From NCBI RefSeq assembly GCF_937873615.1, contig NZ_CALMYP010000053.1, forward strand, positions 1 to 34,758: a DNA stretch of 34,758 nucleotides, written 5' to 3'. The first letter of the stretch is position 1. Each line of letters begins with the position of its first letter. The notes below the pieces were generated by a model. The model searched no databases, was not told where the DNA came from, and saw nothing but the letters and a program-made list of their open reading frames with translations. This DNA comes from an uncultured Paracoccus sp. (GTDB taxonomy: Bacteria; Pseudomonadota; Alphaproteobacteria; Rhodobacterales; Rhodobacteraceae). Position numbers and translations under genes: made by a program. Shown here one piece after another: positions 15,794-23,788 of this stretch.

Positions 15794-16022
15794 CGGCGCA
15801 TCGCTCGATCCTTGTCGTCTCGCTCTGCGCCTTGCGCCTGCGTCAGCGGTCCCGCCCGATAGGGCCGAGATCGTCGGGGCAGGGCGCGCAGGACCGGCGT
15901 TCGGGGGGATGGCTCGGGACGAGACATTCAACCGGACGGCGCAGCCGCGCGTTTCGCCCCGATCAGCTCGGGTGGAGGCCGTGAGGCCGGAACCGGGGGC
16001 GCGGCCCGAAGGGGACGCCCTG
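15794..16022 (+). repeat. Repeat E1: ~229-bp repeat (90-bp core 15939-16022)
   Basis: It matches E2 (21776-22004) over its whole length and E3 (26706-26795) over the ~90-bp core, all in the same orientation. The core starts GC-N-GCAGCCGCGC and keeps inverted arms GCCGCGC/GCGCGGC around an inner GGCC-N4-GGCC. Its right end abuts the start codon of the gene at 16023. Confidence 0.85.
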
Positions 16023-16973
16023 ATGCAGATTGATCCGATGTTGATGTCTCACTACGGTTCAGATCGACAGCCTTGCGGCCAGACGGGAATTTCACAGATG
16101 AAGCACGATACCCGCCCCCCGTTCAGGTCTCTGCGCGAGCTTGTTCTGAAAGAGCTTCAGGGCGAACGACCTCTTCTTGTGTGGGATAATGATCCAAAAT
16201 TTGCATCTGAGAAACTGAACACCATCCTTGAGAGCGAAGCCTATATCCTTGATCGTCATGCTCGGGACTACCTTCAGGATCTGGCCTCTGGCCTGAGCAT
16301 CGAGGATTACTATCGGTCGATCGCGAATACGCGGATGCCTTTTCAGTCTGTCTGGGTCGAAGCGATTTTCGACTTCCCTGACGATGGTGGCGAAACCTCG
16401 GTCGGCGCGCTGGTGACGGATGAAGGCGACGGCATCAAGGTTTTCTCGATGCTCTCGGTGCACGGTTTCAAGCCCTGGACGCCAATCTATAGCGGTGCCG
16501 AAGTCGTATTTCACCCGGACGGGCATGTCTCCTGTTCAGAAACGCCTATTGCCTACTTCAACAACCTGATGGGCGACGCCGGAGGTCTGTCTGTAAAGGA
16601 CATGCTCAACGACGACGTGGACAAGGCCCTGCGGATCGGGGGGCTGTTCGCTGTTCTGTGTGCGGCACTTGCCCGTCCGAAGATCCTTGACCGCGAGGCC
16701 ATTCGCTTTCTGCCAAAAAGCGAGGTCAAGGCGCAGATTGCGGCGGGGCGCAGGGCACCGCGCTTTGCGCCGTCGGTGATCCGTCTTTCGCGGGCGGGCC
16801 GGTCGGAGAGAGACGCGCATCACGGGGCCGGCGGGGCCGCGTCAGCGGCCCGCTCCGCCCATTGGGTGCGTGGCCATCTTTTTCTGGCGCGCAATGGCCG
16901 ACTGACCTGGCGGCGGGCGCATGTCCGGGGTGGGGGCGATCCTACGGAGCGGGTCAATTACGTTACTGAATAG
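16023..16973 (+). CDS. Hypothetical protein, 316 aa, lone rightward gene of the island
   Basis: I do not recognise this protein. The start at 16023 directly follows repeat E1, with GAAGGGGA as a possible ribosome site; a later ATG at 16098 (MKHDTRPPFRSLRELVLKEL) is a serious alternative because it begins the globular part. The middle has alternating strands (SVGALVTDEGDGIKVFSMLS, AEVVFHPDGHVSCSETPIAY). The C-terminus is basic and ends RNGRLTWRRAHVRGGG, a tail type common in phage and mobile-element proteins. It is the only gene between 7.2 and 21.3 kb that runs rightward, so it was probably acquired separately, possibly through the E repeat. Confidence 0.7.
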   Translation: MQIDPMLMSHYGSDRQPCGQTGISQMKHDTRPPFRSLRELVLKELQGERPLLVWDNDPKFASEKLNTILESEAYILDRHARDYLQDLASGLSIEDYYRSIANTRMPFQSVWVEAIFDFPDDGGETSVGALVTDEGDGIKVFSMLSVHGFKPWTPIYSGAEVVFHPDGHVSCSETPIAYFNNLMGDAGGLSVKDMLNDDVDKALRIGGLFAVLCAALARPKILDREAIRFLPKSEVKAQIAAGRRAPRFAPSVIRLSRAGRSERDAHHGAGGAASAARSAHWVRGHLFLARNGRLTWRRAHVRGGGDPTERVNYVTE

Positions 16974-17045
16974 GGCTGGTCCGATCGGCGCGTGGGGCCT
17001 TGAAGCCAGTTGATCGAACGCGCTCCGGCTTCGGAACATGACAAG

Positions 17046-17065
17046 GCGGCCCCCGAAGGGGCCGC
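17046..17065 (-). terminator. Hairpin terminator after the 84-aa gene
   Basis: GCGGCCCC-CGAA-GGGGCCGC is a perfect eight-base-pair stem, 12 bases past the stop at 17078 on the minus strand, followed by CTTGTC. Confidence 0.65.
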
Positions 17066-17077
17066 TGGATTGCTTGT

Positions 17078-17332
17078 CTATGCTCCGTCGGGAAAGAGTT
17101 TCAGCAAGGCAAAGAGCATCCCCATTGCCACGATGAGCAGGCTCCCGAGCTTGATCGTCATACGCTGCTCAAGAATCGTGAGGCGTGTATCGAGCGATTC
17201 ATTTGTCACGATGTCTCGCGGCGTGCTTTCTCTCGCAAGGTCGATCAGCGTATCGACCTGCTCTGCTGAAAACCCGGCGGTCTTCAGTCTCTGTGCGAAG
17301 GCGTGCGTGTCGAAGTTCATCGTGTGGGCCAT
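17078..17332 (-). CDS. Small membrane-anchored coiled-coil protein, DUF1640/CCDC90-like
   Basis: An 84-residue protein with AAGGAGA at ideal distance before the ATG. The N-terminal FDTHAFAQRLKTAGFSAEQVD is the typical opening of DUF1640-type proteins. A short helix predicted to coil follows (ESLDTRLTILEQRM), then one membrane span (LGSLLIVAMGMLFALLKLF) at the end. The family is widespread in alphaproteobacterial phages and plasmids, with no established role there. The protein is likely anchored in the inner membrane with most of the chain in the cytoplasm. Confidence 0.85.
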   Translation of the reverse strand: MAHTMNFDTHAFAQRLKTAGFSAEQVDTLIDLARESTPRDIVTNESLDTRLTILEQRMTIKLGSLLIVAMGMLFALLKLFPDGA

Positions 17333-17766
17333 GTTGGTCTCCTTGGTTCCAATATAGGTGATTGCCGCTATTCAGAGAAGGCTTATCGCCCGCCCTGCGC
17401 GGTCGGAGGATTCGGACACGCGAGGTCAGGGACGCCCGGAACGGGCGCTTGCAAGCCGCGCTGGCGCGGCGCCGTCCTTGACCCGTGTGGAATAATCCAG
17501 AGACCGTGTGGGGTGGTGCGGCCTGGCCCCGGCCGATGTTCGGCCGGGTTAACAGCCGGGCACAATCGAAGCCGGTGCGTCCTGGTGCAACGAGCGGGTG
17601 GAGACGCCGCGCCGGGGGGCGCGGCTCCGCGCGAAGCGCCGGCCCTGGCGATCCTTTCCCGGCGGATGCCGGGGGAGGGGGGCAGGGCAACTCAGCCCGA
17701 CAGCAGCAGAGAGTGGATATCACATATCGGCTGGCAATCAGGGGTGGACGATAGCGGCAGGCGGAA
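17333..17766. other. Gene-free stretch with a nine-base-pair hairpin
   Basis: Apart from the hairpin CCCGGCCGA-TGT-TCGGCCGGG (17528-17548) and a GCCGCGC/GCGCGGC palindrome near 17455-17470, I see nothing I can name. The open frames here lack ribosome sites and have no plausible protein character. It is the upstream region of the gene at 17332 and probably carries its promoter. Confidence 0.5.
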
Positions 17767-17817
17767 AAAGAGCGCCCCACGAAAATCGCGGGGCCAGTTG
17801 ACCTTCGTCGCAGAAGG
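17767..17817 (-). terminator. Double-hairpin terminator after the 158-aa gene
   Basis: On the minus strand CCTTC...GAAGG (17802-17817) is followed by GCCCC...GGGGC (17774-17794) and then CTCTTTTTCC, a clear U-run. It has the same organisation and the same small hairpin as the terminator at 12.1 kb. Confidence 0.85.
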
Positions 17818-17882
17818 AAAAGGGTCAGTGCGAGAGGCGAAGAAAGAAAATTACAACAACCCTATGGCGAAGTGACGTAAAG

Positions 17883-18359
17883 TCAGCCACACTGAAAATC
17901 CTCCCTGTTGGACTGGCGGCAGGTCCGGCCTGCCGCCACTTTTTCAGAGGCAGCATGACCGTTCGGGTTTACGCGCCGCAGGGTGAAGGGCAGGGCATCG
18001 AGGGCGATCCGCCCGGCCTCAAGACTGTGCAGGAAATCCAGCAGATAGACCGGATCGGCGGGATAGGGTGCGCCGTCCCATGCCGCCCGGACCTTGCGCC
18101 GCTGCCGTGGTGGCATGGCGTCGATCAGGCGGCGGGCACGCCGCCACTGATCGGCGCGGCGCTGGCGGCTGCGGTCCTCGTGCGCCGCCCAGGCATTCGC
18201 GCGGGCCTGCATCACATCATCGGGGCTTTTCTGCCGGGCCGCGATCTCGGCGGCAAAGAGCGGCAGGGCGTCCCGGTCGGCTGTCTGTCTGCGGGCCAGC
18301 GCGGCCCGCTTGCGGGCGGTATCGGTGAACGGGTGACGGGCCGATCTGATGAAGCGCAT
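17883..18359 (-). CDS. Hypothetical Arg-rich helical protein, 158 aa
   Basis: A strongly basic, Ala/Arg-rich helical protein (TARKRAALARRQTADRDALP, HEDRSRQRRADQWRRARRLI, PPRQRRKVRAAWDG). It has a more hydrophobic C-terminal helix pair, DPVYLLDFLHSLEAGRIALD. This composition suits nucleic-acid contact, but no named fold is visible. It starts 3 bases after the stop of the 77-residue gene, so these two form an operon, probably continuing from the ParB-like gene. A strong double-hairpin terminator follows. Confidence 0.7.
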   Translation of the reverse strand: MRFIRSARHPFTDTARKRAALARRQTADRDALPLFAAEIAARQKSPDDVMQARANAWAAHEDRSRQRRADQWRRARRLIDAMPPRQRRKVRAAWDGAPYPADPVYLLDFLHSLEAGRIALDALPFTLRRVNPNGHAASEKVAAGRTCRQSNREDFQCG

Positions 18360-18362
18360 CGG

Positions 18363-18596
18363 TCAGCCTCCCGTGGCGGAACGTGCGGCGACGGCCTCGA
18401 TCCCGGCCCTGATGCGGCGCAGATCGGCGGCTTCCGCATGATCGCCGTGGGTCACGGCGCGAGACAGGTCGGCCTCGATCTGGGTGAGATTGTCTTGGGC
18501 GGTTGCATATTCGCAGCCGATGGCATGGCCGACGCGGTAGCCCCCGCCGCAGGCACAGGACAGCCCGTGCCATGATTTCTCCCGTGCATAATCCAT
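18363..18596 (-). CDS. Small Cys-containing protein, 77 aa
   Basis: Start chosen at 18596 because AAGGAC lies at good spacing; the longer frame runs through a hairpin. The N-terminal part has CACGGGYRVGHAIGCEY, three cysteines and a histidine that could bind a metal. A long helix follows (TQIEADLSRAVTHGDHAEAA onward), likely a coiled coil. No family is recognised. It sits between the ParB-like gene and the basic 158-residue gene. Confidence 0.7.
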   Translation of the reverse strand: MDYAREKSWHGLSCACGGGYRVGHAIGCEYATAQDNLTQIEADLSRAVTHGDHAEAADLRRIRAGIEAVAARSATGG

Positions 18597-18632
18597 CTGT
18601 GCTGTCCTTTCTGAAACCGGGTTGCCGGGACC

Positions 18633-18657
18633 GGGGCGCGCGATCTTCGCGCGCCCC
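18633..18657 (-). terminator. Strong hairpin after the ParB-like gene
   Basis: A perfect 11-base-pair stem GGGGCGCGCGA-TCT-TCGCGCGCCCC lies 7 bases past the stop at 18665. Without a U-run it may attenuate rather than end transcription into the next gene. Confidence 0.6.
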
Positions 18658-18664
18658 GCTGTTA

Positions 18665-20515
18665 TCAGGCCATGCCCTCGGGCAGCCATGCCGCGATGCG
18701 GGCCTCCTGCGCCTCGGTGATCCCGAGCGCCTTGCGCGTGTCGGCATCACTGAACAGGGTTTCCAGCTTTGCCGCCTTCTCGCCCTTTTTCAGCTTGGCG
18801 AAGCTGGTGGCGGTGGGGTGATCGGCGGCGAGGTCCAGCAGATCGCCCCACAGGTCGTTGAGGTAAGGGCCTCCAACGCGGGAAAAGAAGTTCGCGGCGG
18901 TGGGCGTCCAGACCTCGCGGATCGCGGGCTTGGTCTCCTTGTCGATCAGCGCGGCCAGTTCATCGGACCCGCCCCGGTAATGCGCGGCCAGCATCCGCAC
19001 CAGTTCGCCCCGAACATGCTCGGCTCCCTTGGAACGGAAGGCGCGGAAGGATTTGGCAAGGTCCTTGCCATACATGTCGCGCGGCGGATTGGCGGTCAGG
19101 CGGTCGTCCAGCGCATATCCCTCGGCCTCGGTGGTCGGCCAGTTCGGCACGTCCTCTGTCGCAAGCCCGAACGGCTTGCGCCAGGCAAGGCCGTGGCTCA
19201 ACTGATAGGCCAGCAGGTCGATCAGCAGTTCGGGATCGCGCAGCGCCGCATTCTGCCGTGCGCCCTGCGCCACCCGGCCCAGATCGTCGCGCAGCGCGTT
19301 GCTGATGGGCGATTTCGGAGCGGCATCGACGGCGCTGCCGTCGCGGCTGCGGGCGGCATGTCCGGTCAGTATCTCTGCGGCAATCGCGGCCTCGCGGTCC
19401 TCGGCCCGAACATAAGCCGCCTGCACGGTCAGTTCGCCGCGACTGTCCACGAAGACGAACAACCCGGCATGGTCGCGCTGCGCATCGGCGAAGTCGCCCC
19501 GCGCCAGTGTGTCCAGCGCATCCAGTTCCGCCTGTCCTTCCTCGTCCAGCGCCTCGGCCTCGGCCAGTTCCGACAATTCGTCGTAACGCTCGGCCTGTTC
19601 CTCGGACAGTTCGCCCTCGATCCGGTAAATGCGGTCCAGCTTCGAGGTCACATCATAGCTGATCCACGACTCCGGGCTGGTCTCGACCCATGTCCAGCCA
19701 TGGCCGATGGCCTCGGCGTCCATCGCCAGCTTCTCGGCAAAGAGCCGGTCCAGCAGCGCGCCATCGCCCAGAAACACCTCGTTTGCGAACAGATCGCGGG
19801 TGATGGGGCCGCCCGCGCCTTCATAGGCGGCAAGCCCGACATAGATGGCGCGGCGGTCGGTGTCGCGGATCGCCTCGGGTTGCAGAAGCTGTTTCAGGCG
19901 GTGGGCCGACACGTCCTGACTGCGCACGCGGTCCAGAATATCGAGCGCAAGGGCTTCGTCCTGGGCCACGGTGAAGCATTTCGCGGCCTCAAGGGTGATC
20001 TCGCCCGCTTTCAGCGCATCGAGGATCGGGGCGGGCAGGGCCGCCAGCGCAAGGCGGCGGTAAACATGGGCCTCGGTCACGGCGAACACGCGGGCGATGG
20101 TCGGCACATCGCTGCCGGTGTCGGCCATCCGGCCATAGGCGCGGATTTCATCGGCGGGGTGCAAATCCTCGCGGGCCGCGTTCTCGACGCTGGCCCATGC
20201 CCGCGCGGTGGCCGCGTCGGGGGCCAGACGGACGGGGATTTCGGCCAGTTCCGGTCGGCGGTCCAGCAGATCGGCGTGTTTCTCGGTGGCGCGGATCAGG
20301 GCGCGCAGGCGGCGACCGCCCGCGACGATCCCGACATTACCGGCCTCGTCGGCAAGCCCCGCGAGGTTCTGCAACAGACCCACGGCCACGATGCTGTCGG
20401 CCAGTTGGTCGATGCGGTCGGGATCAACGTCCTGACGGGGGTTCATGTCCGAGAGATAGAGCGCGTCCAGCGGGAAATACTGGATCGGGGCGGTGGTGAT
20501 GGCACCTTGTTTCAT
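18665..20515 (-). CDS. Large ParB/Spo0J-family protein, 616 aa
   Basis: The N-terminal third is a ParB nuclease/CTPase-like domain. LDALYLSDMNPRQDVDPDRI opens it, GGRRLRAL is the ParB box (GxRR), and ENAAREDLHPADEIRAYGRM is box II. A helix-turn-helix follows (VPTIARVFAVTEAHVYRRLA). The remaining ~400 residues are acidic and helical with no motif I know. Plain ParB proteins are about 300-350 residues, so the C-terminal extension is large. No parA lies beside it; the only ParA-like gene in the window is 13 kb away with its own partner. It may be a DNA-binding accessory protein of the transfer element rather than a partition protein. Start chosen at 20515 with AAGGA upstream. Confidence 0.87.
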   Translation of the reverse strand: MKQGAITTAPIQYFPLDALYLSDMNPRQDVDPDRIDQLADSIVAVGLLQNLAGLADEAGNVGIVAGGRRLRALIRATEKHADLLDRRPELAEIPVRLAPDAATARAWASVENAAREDLHPADEIRAYGRMADTGSDVPTIARVFAVTEAHVYRRLALAALPAPILDALKAGEITLEAAKCFTVAQDEALALDILDRVRSQDVSAHRLKQLLQPEAIRDTDRRAIYVGLAAYEGAGGPITRDLFANEVFLGDGALLDRLFAEKLAMDAEAIGHGWTWVETSPESWISYDVTSKLDRIYRIEGELSEEQAERYDELSELAEAEALDEEGQAELDALDTLARGDFADAQRDHAGLFVFVDSRGELTVQAAYVRAEDREAAIAAEILTGHAARSRDGSAVDAAPKSPISNALRDDLGRVAQGARQNAALRDPELLIDLLAYQLSHGLAWRKPFGLATEDVPNWPTTEAEGYALDDRLTANPPRDMYGKDLAKSFRAFRSKGAEHVRGELVRMLAAHYRGGSDELAALIDKETKPAIREVWTPTAANFFSRVGGPYLNDLWGDLLDLAADHPTATSFAKLKKGEKAAKLETLFSDADTRKALGITEAQEARIAAWLPEGMA

Positions 20516-20589
20516 GGGGTCATATCCTTGTTTGCGACTGTGGTTTCGTGTTATCGGTGCCCCACCCGTGATCGGGTGAGGCGTGAGGG

Positions 20590-20754
20590 TCACATGACCC
20601 CGTGCTGGTTCAGGAAGGCGCGGCCGATCTTTGCCGAGGGACCGCCCTTCCTGATAAGCGCCCACGCTTCCGCGATGCGCTGTTCAAGCCATTGATTGAT
20701 TGTTCTCACCTCCTTTCCGGTTGCCGTGACAGTTGACCGGCCCACCCGAAGCAT
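20590..20754 (-). CDS. Possible small ORF, 54 aa
   Basis: An open frame from the ATG at 20754 ends in a protein-like stretch, TINQWLEQRIAEAWALIRKG then GPSAKIGRAFLNQHGVM. A perfect AGGAGG lies inside it at ~20707-20712, followed by an in-frame GTG that is too close to be a normal start. The true start is therefore unclear. The C-terminal half looks real; it lies between the zinc-ribbon gene and the ParB-like gene in the same direction. Confidence 0.4.
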   Translation of the reverse strand: MLRVGRSTVTATGKEVRTINQWLEQRIAEAWALIRKGGPSAKIGRAFLNQHGVM

Positions 20755-20775
20755 GACGCGGGCCGGGTTCGGGGA

Positions 20776-21249
20776 TCAGTAATCGGAGGGGAACATGATG
20801 GTCAGGACGCGCCGGGTGACGGCAGGGTTGGCGGGTGCGGGCGAGCCGTAAACCAGTTCCTCGTCGTAAAGGTCGATCTTCCAGAACAGCCGGACGGTCA
20901 GCACGGTGACGGCGCCGAAACCATGATCGCCGTAAGGGTCATTGTCGGGCGTGAAGCTGCTATCCCCGGCCACCGCCATCAGCGCGGCGGTCACGAAATC
21001 CCGGCCCATCGCGTTGACGGCAGAGGTCACGACAACCTGCCCGCGCAGATCGCTTGCGGTCCCGGTCAGCAGCCCCGCACGAAAACGGTCGTTCTGCTCC
21101 GCGATCTTCACGGCCTCGGCGGTCGGGAACCCGTGATCGGGCGCGGCGGTCTGGCATTGCGGGCAATGGCTCGGGCAGGTCAGGGCGTTGATGATCTTGC
21201 CGCAGGCGGTGCAGGAAAAATCAACGGCAACGGTATCTTCGGCCAACAT
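20776..21249 (-). CDS. Zinc-ribbon protein of unknown function, 157 aa
   Basis: First gene after repeat R4. I prefer the ATG at 21249 (GAAGGA eight bases upstream) over the one at 21255, which is too close. The N-terminus holds a four-cysteine ribbon, CTACG...CPSHCPQC (~residues 13-33), likely binding zinc. The rest is an alpha/beta domain (GQVVVTSAVNAMGRDFVTAA) with a conspicuous acidic loop DNDPYGDHGFGA and a strand-rich end (GAVTVLTVRLFWKIDLYDEE). I do not recognise it. By position and leader it belongs with the ardC-type accessory genes. Confidence 0.75.
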   Translation of the reverse strand: MLAEDTVAVDFSCTACGKIINALTCPSHCPQCQTAAPDHGFPTAEAVKIAEQNDRFRAGLLTGTASDLRGQVVVTSAVNAMGRDFVTAALMAVAGDSSFTPDNDPYGDHGFGAVTVLTVRLFWKIDLYDEELVYGSPAPANPAVTRRVLTIMFPSDY

Positions 21250-21265
21250 GGGCATCGTCCTTCTC

Positions 21266-21640
21266 TTGCGACGGGCGGTGCGGGCTTGGTGCCTGCTTTC
21301 CGCCGATGGGCGAGACCTCTCTGCTTGTCGTCGAAAGGCCCCATGCCTTTCGGACGGCAAAGCGGGGAGGGCGCAGCCCTGCCCGCGGCCGGGGGGATGA
21401 CTGTCACGGGGTCGGGAAGGCGGGGTGGTGCGGCCCGCAGGCGCAGCCGAGGACACGGCCCGCCTGGACGACGACGCGCGTCCCGCGCGGCGCTTGGCCA
21501 TTGACCGTCAGACGCAGGGATGCGTGGCGGACAAGGGAAATGGAAACATCGTCGGGGCGGGGGTGAGCGCGGGCGCAGCCTGCGTCGATCCCCCGGCACG
21601 TCCTCAGCCCATCATGGCCCGCGCCCTCGCGCGGGTCGCG
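21266..21640 (-). repeat. Repeat R4: leader repeat before the zinc-ribbon gene
   Basis: Fourth copy, in the same orientation. It is most like R3 but with a divergent middle (around 21490-21520), while both ends and the hairpins are kept. Confidence 0.92.
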
Positions 21641-21775
21641 TCTGTCCTATTGCCCGTCGCCCCAGTTGGCCGATTGCCGTCCGCCATTCGCCACCTGCTA
21701 TCCGCCATCAGCAGATCGCTGCGGGCGCCAAAACCCGTTCCGCGTTTCGCGTTATTCGTTTTTCGGTTCTGAACC

Positions 21776-22004
21776 CGGCGCTTCGCTCGATCCATGCTGT
21801 CTCGCTCAGCGCCTTGCGCCTGCGTCAGCGGTCCCGCCCGCCAGGGCGAGATCGTCGGGGCAGGGCGCGCAGGACCGGGGTTCGGGGGGATGGCTTGGGA
21901 CGAGACATTCAGCCGGATGCCGCAGCCGCGCGCAGCGACCCGATCAGCTCGGGCGGAGGCCGTGAGGCCGGAGCCGGGAGCGCGGCCCGACAGGGCGACC
22001 CCAT
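21776..22004 (+). repeat. Repeat E2
   Basis: Matches E1 throughout with scattered differences; its core is 21917-22004. The Type III restriction operon starts about 240 bases to its right. The intervening 22005-22246 stretch holds no gene I can support and probably contains the mod promoter. Confidence 0.85.
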
Positions 22005-22246
22005 AACGCTGCTTCCCGAAATCACTCTATGGCAACGACACAGGGTCACAGGAGGAGATCCAGGAATTCAGAGAGCAAATAGTCGGTCGGTGCGCCGCGC
22101 GCGATTTGTCGTCATCAGGTGGACCTTCAGCCGCAAATTGAGTCTAAAGCGAGGGGCATCTCCGCATTGCGTGATGCTGCCGCATCCAGCGGTTATCTTG
22201 CCCATCGCGGATTTTATCCGCCCAGGAATGAACGAGACCCGAGCAG

Positions 22247-23788
22247 ATGCCCACCCTTCGATGGCTGACCCGAGACGACGATGTGCGCGCCGCCGAGAGT
22301 GTGCCTTACCGCCTGTTGGAGGAGGTGCCGGGGCTGGGCTATGGCGACCGGGACGCGGGCAATATGCTGATCCAGGGCGATAACCTTGAGGCGTTGAAGG
22401 CCCTGCTGCCCTATTACGCGGGTCAGGTGAGATGCATCTATATCGACCCGCCCTATAACACCGGATCGGCGTTCGAGCATTACGACGACAATCTTGAGCA
22501 TTCCCAATGGCTGGCCATGATGTGGCCCCGGCTGGAACTGCTGCGGGAACTGCTGGCCGAGGATGGCTCAATTTGGGTGAATCTTGATGAAAATGAGGGG
22601 CACTACGCAAAGGTTGTTTGCGATGAAATCTTCGGTCGAAAAAATTTTGTAAGGCAAGTGAACTGGCAGAGAAAGTATAGTGTAAGCAACAACTTCAGGG
22701 GCATTGCAACGATTTGTGACTTGCTCCTAGTTTATCGAAAATCGGATTTCTTCCAGAATAATCTTTTACCTAGATCAGATGATGCTACTGCACGCTATTC
22801 CAATCCTGACAGTGATCCGCGTGGTCCCTGGAAAGCTGTTGATTACCTGAATCAGGCATCTACCAAAAAGCGCCCAAATCTCGTATACGACATTGTTAAC
22901 CCGATCACTGGCTCAGTAGTTAAAAACAAAGAAAAAGCTTGGAAATATGAGCGAGGCACGCACGATGATCATGTGCGCGAAAACCGGCTTTGGTGGGGCC
23001 TTAAAGGTGAAAATACAGTTCCTGCACTGAAGCTCTTTTTGTCTGAAGTCCGTGACGGGATGACGCCACACAATTGGTGGCCGCATGTCGATGTGGGCCA
23101 CACAGACGAAGCCAAGAAAGAAACCAACGCACTATTTGGTCGAGATGAAGGCTTTGACACGCCGAAACCCGAACGTCTTCTGAAAAGGGTGTTCGAACTT
23201 GCCACAAACCCCGGCGACCTTGTGCTCGACAGCTTCCTCGGCTCTGGCACCACCGCCGCCGTGGCACAAAAGATGGGGCGGCGCTATATCGGGATCGAGA
23301 TGGGGGATCACGCCGTCACCCATTGCGCGCCGCGTCTGCAAAAGGTGGTCGATGGCGAACAGGGCGGGATTTCCAAGGCGCAGAACTGGCAGGGCGGCGG
23401 CGGCTTTCGCTTTTACCGCCTTGGCCCGCCGGTCTTTACCGAAGATGGCCAGATCCAGCCCGATATCCGCTTTCCCGTGCTTGCCGCCCATATCTGGTTT
23501 TCAGAAACCGGCAGCCCGTGGACAGAGCCGCAGCCCCTTTCCCCCTTCCTTGGGGCGCAGGGCGGCAAGGGCTATGCGCTGCTCTATAACGGCATTCTTG
23601 GCGACAAATCGGTCTCTGGCGGCAACGTCCTGACCCGCAAGACGCTGGCCGCAATCTGCGCAGCACAGGGCGATTTCACCGGCCCGCTGACCGTCTATGG
23701 CGAGCGCACGGCGCTGTCCGAGGCGACGCTGAAGGCCGAACAGATCGAGTTCAAACAGACCCCCTATGACGTGAAGGCCCGCAAATGA
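22247..23788 (+). CDS. mod: Type III restriction-modification methyltransferase (Mod)
   Basis: Mod recognises the target site and methylates adenine; with Res it forms the restriction complex. It has 513 residues with motif order typical of the beta class: catalytic IYIDPPYNTG (64-73) first, a target-recognition domain in the middle, then S-adenosylmethionine-binding DSFLGSGTT (328-336) with GRRYIGIEMG after it. DNA encoding residues ~108-305 is visibly AT-richer, with different codon use, than the GC-rich ends, as expected if the recognition domain was exchanged by recombination. Its stop overlaps the res start (ATGA). The ribosome site is weak. The sequence recognised cannot be predicted. 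Confidence 0.95.
   Translation: MPTLRWLTRDDDVRAAESVPYRLLEEVPGLGYGDRDAGNMLIQGDNLEALKALLPYYAGQVRCIYIDPPYNTGSAFEHYDDNLEHSQWLAMMWPRLELLRELLAEDGSIWVNLDENEGHYAKVVCDEIFGRKNFVRQVNWQRKYSVSNNFRGIATICDLLLVYRKSDFFQNNLLPRSDDATARYSNPDSDPRGPWKAVDYLNQASTKKRPNLVYDIVNPITGSVVKNKEKAWKYERGTHDDHVRENRLWWGLKGENTVPALKLFLSEVRDGMTPHNWWPHVDVGHTDEAKKETNALFGRDEGFDTPKPERLLKRVFELATNPGDLVLDSFLGSGTTAAVAQKMGRRYIGIEMGDHAVTHCAPRLQKVVDGEQGGISKAQNWQGGGGFRFYRLGPPVFTEDGQIQPDIRFPVLAAHIWFSETGSPWTEPQPLSPFLGAQGGKGYALLYNGILGDKSVSGGNVLTRKTLAAICAAQGDFTGPLTVYGERTALSEATLKAEQIEFKQTPYDVKARK

Noticed and set aside
15939-16022. E core as an integron attC site
   Set aside because: It has inverted arms of suitable size, but no recognisable RYYYAAC/GTTRRRY core sites and no integrase nearby.
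17303-17875. Rightward 190-codon frame upstream of the DUF1640-like gene
   Set aside because: Its composition is Arg/Gly/Pro-rich as in random GC-rich DNA; it overlaps a terminator and has no ribosome site.
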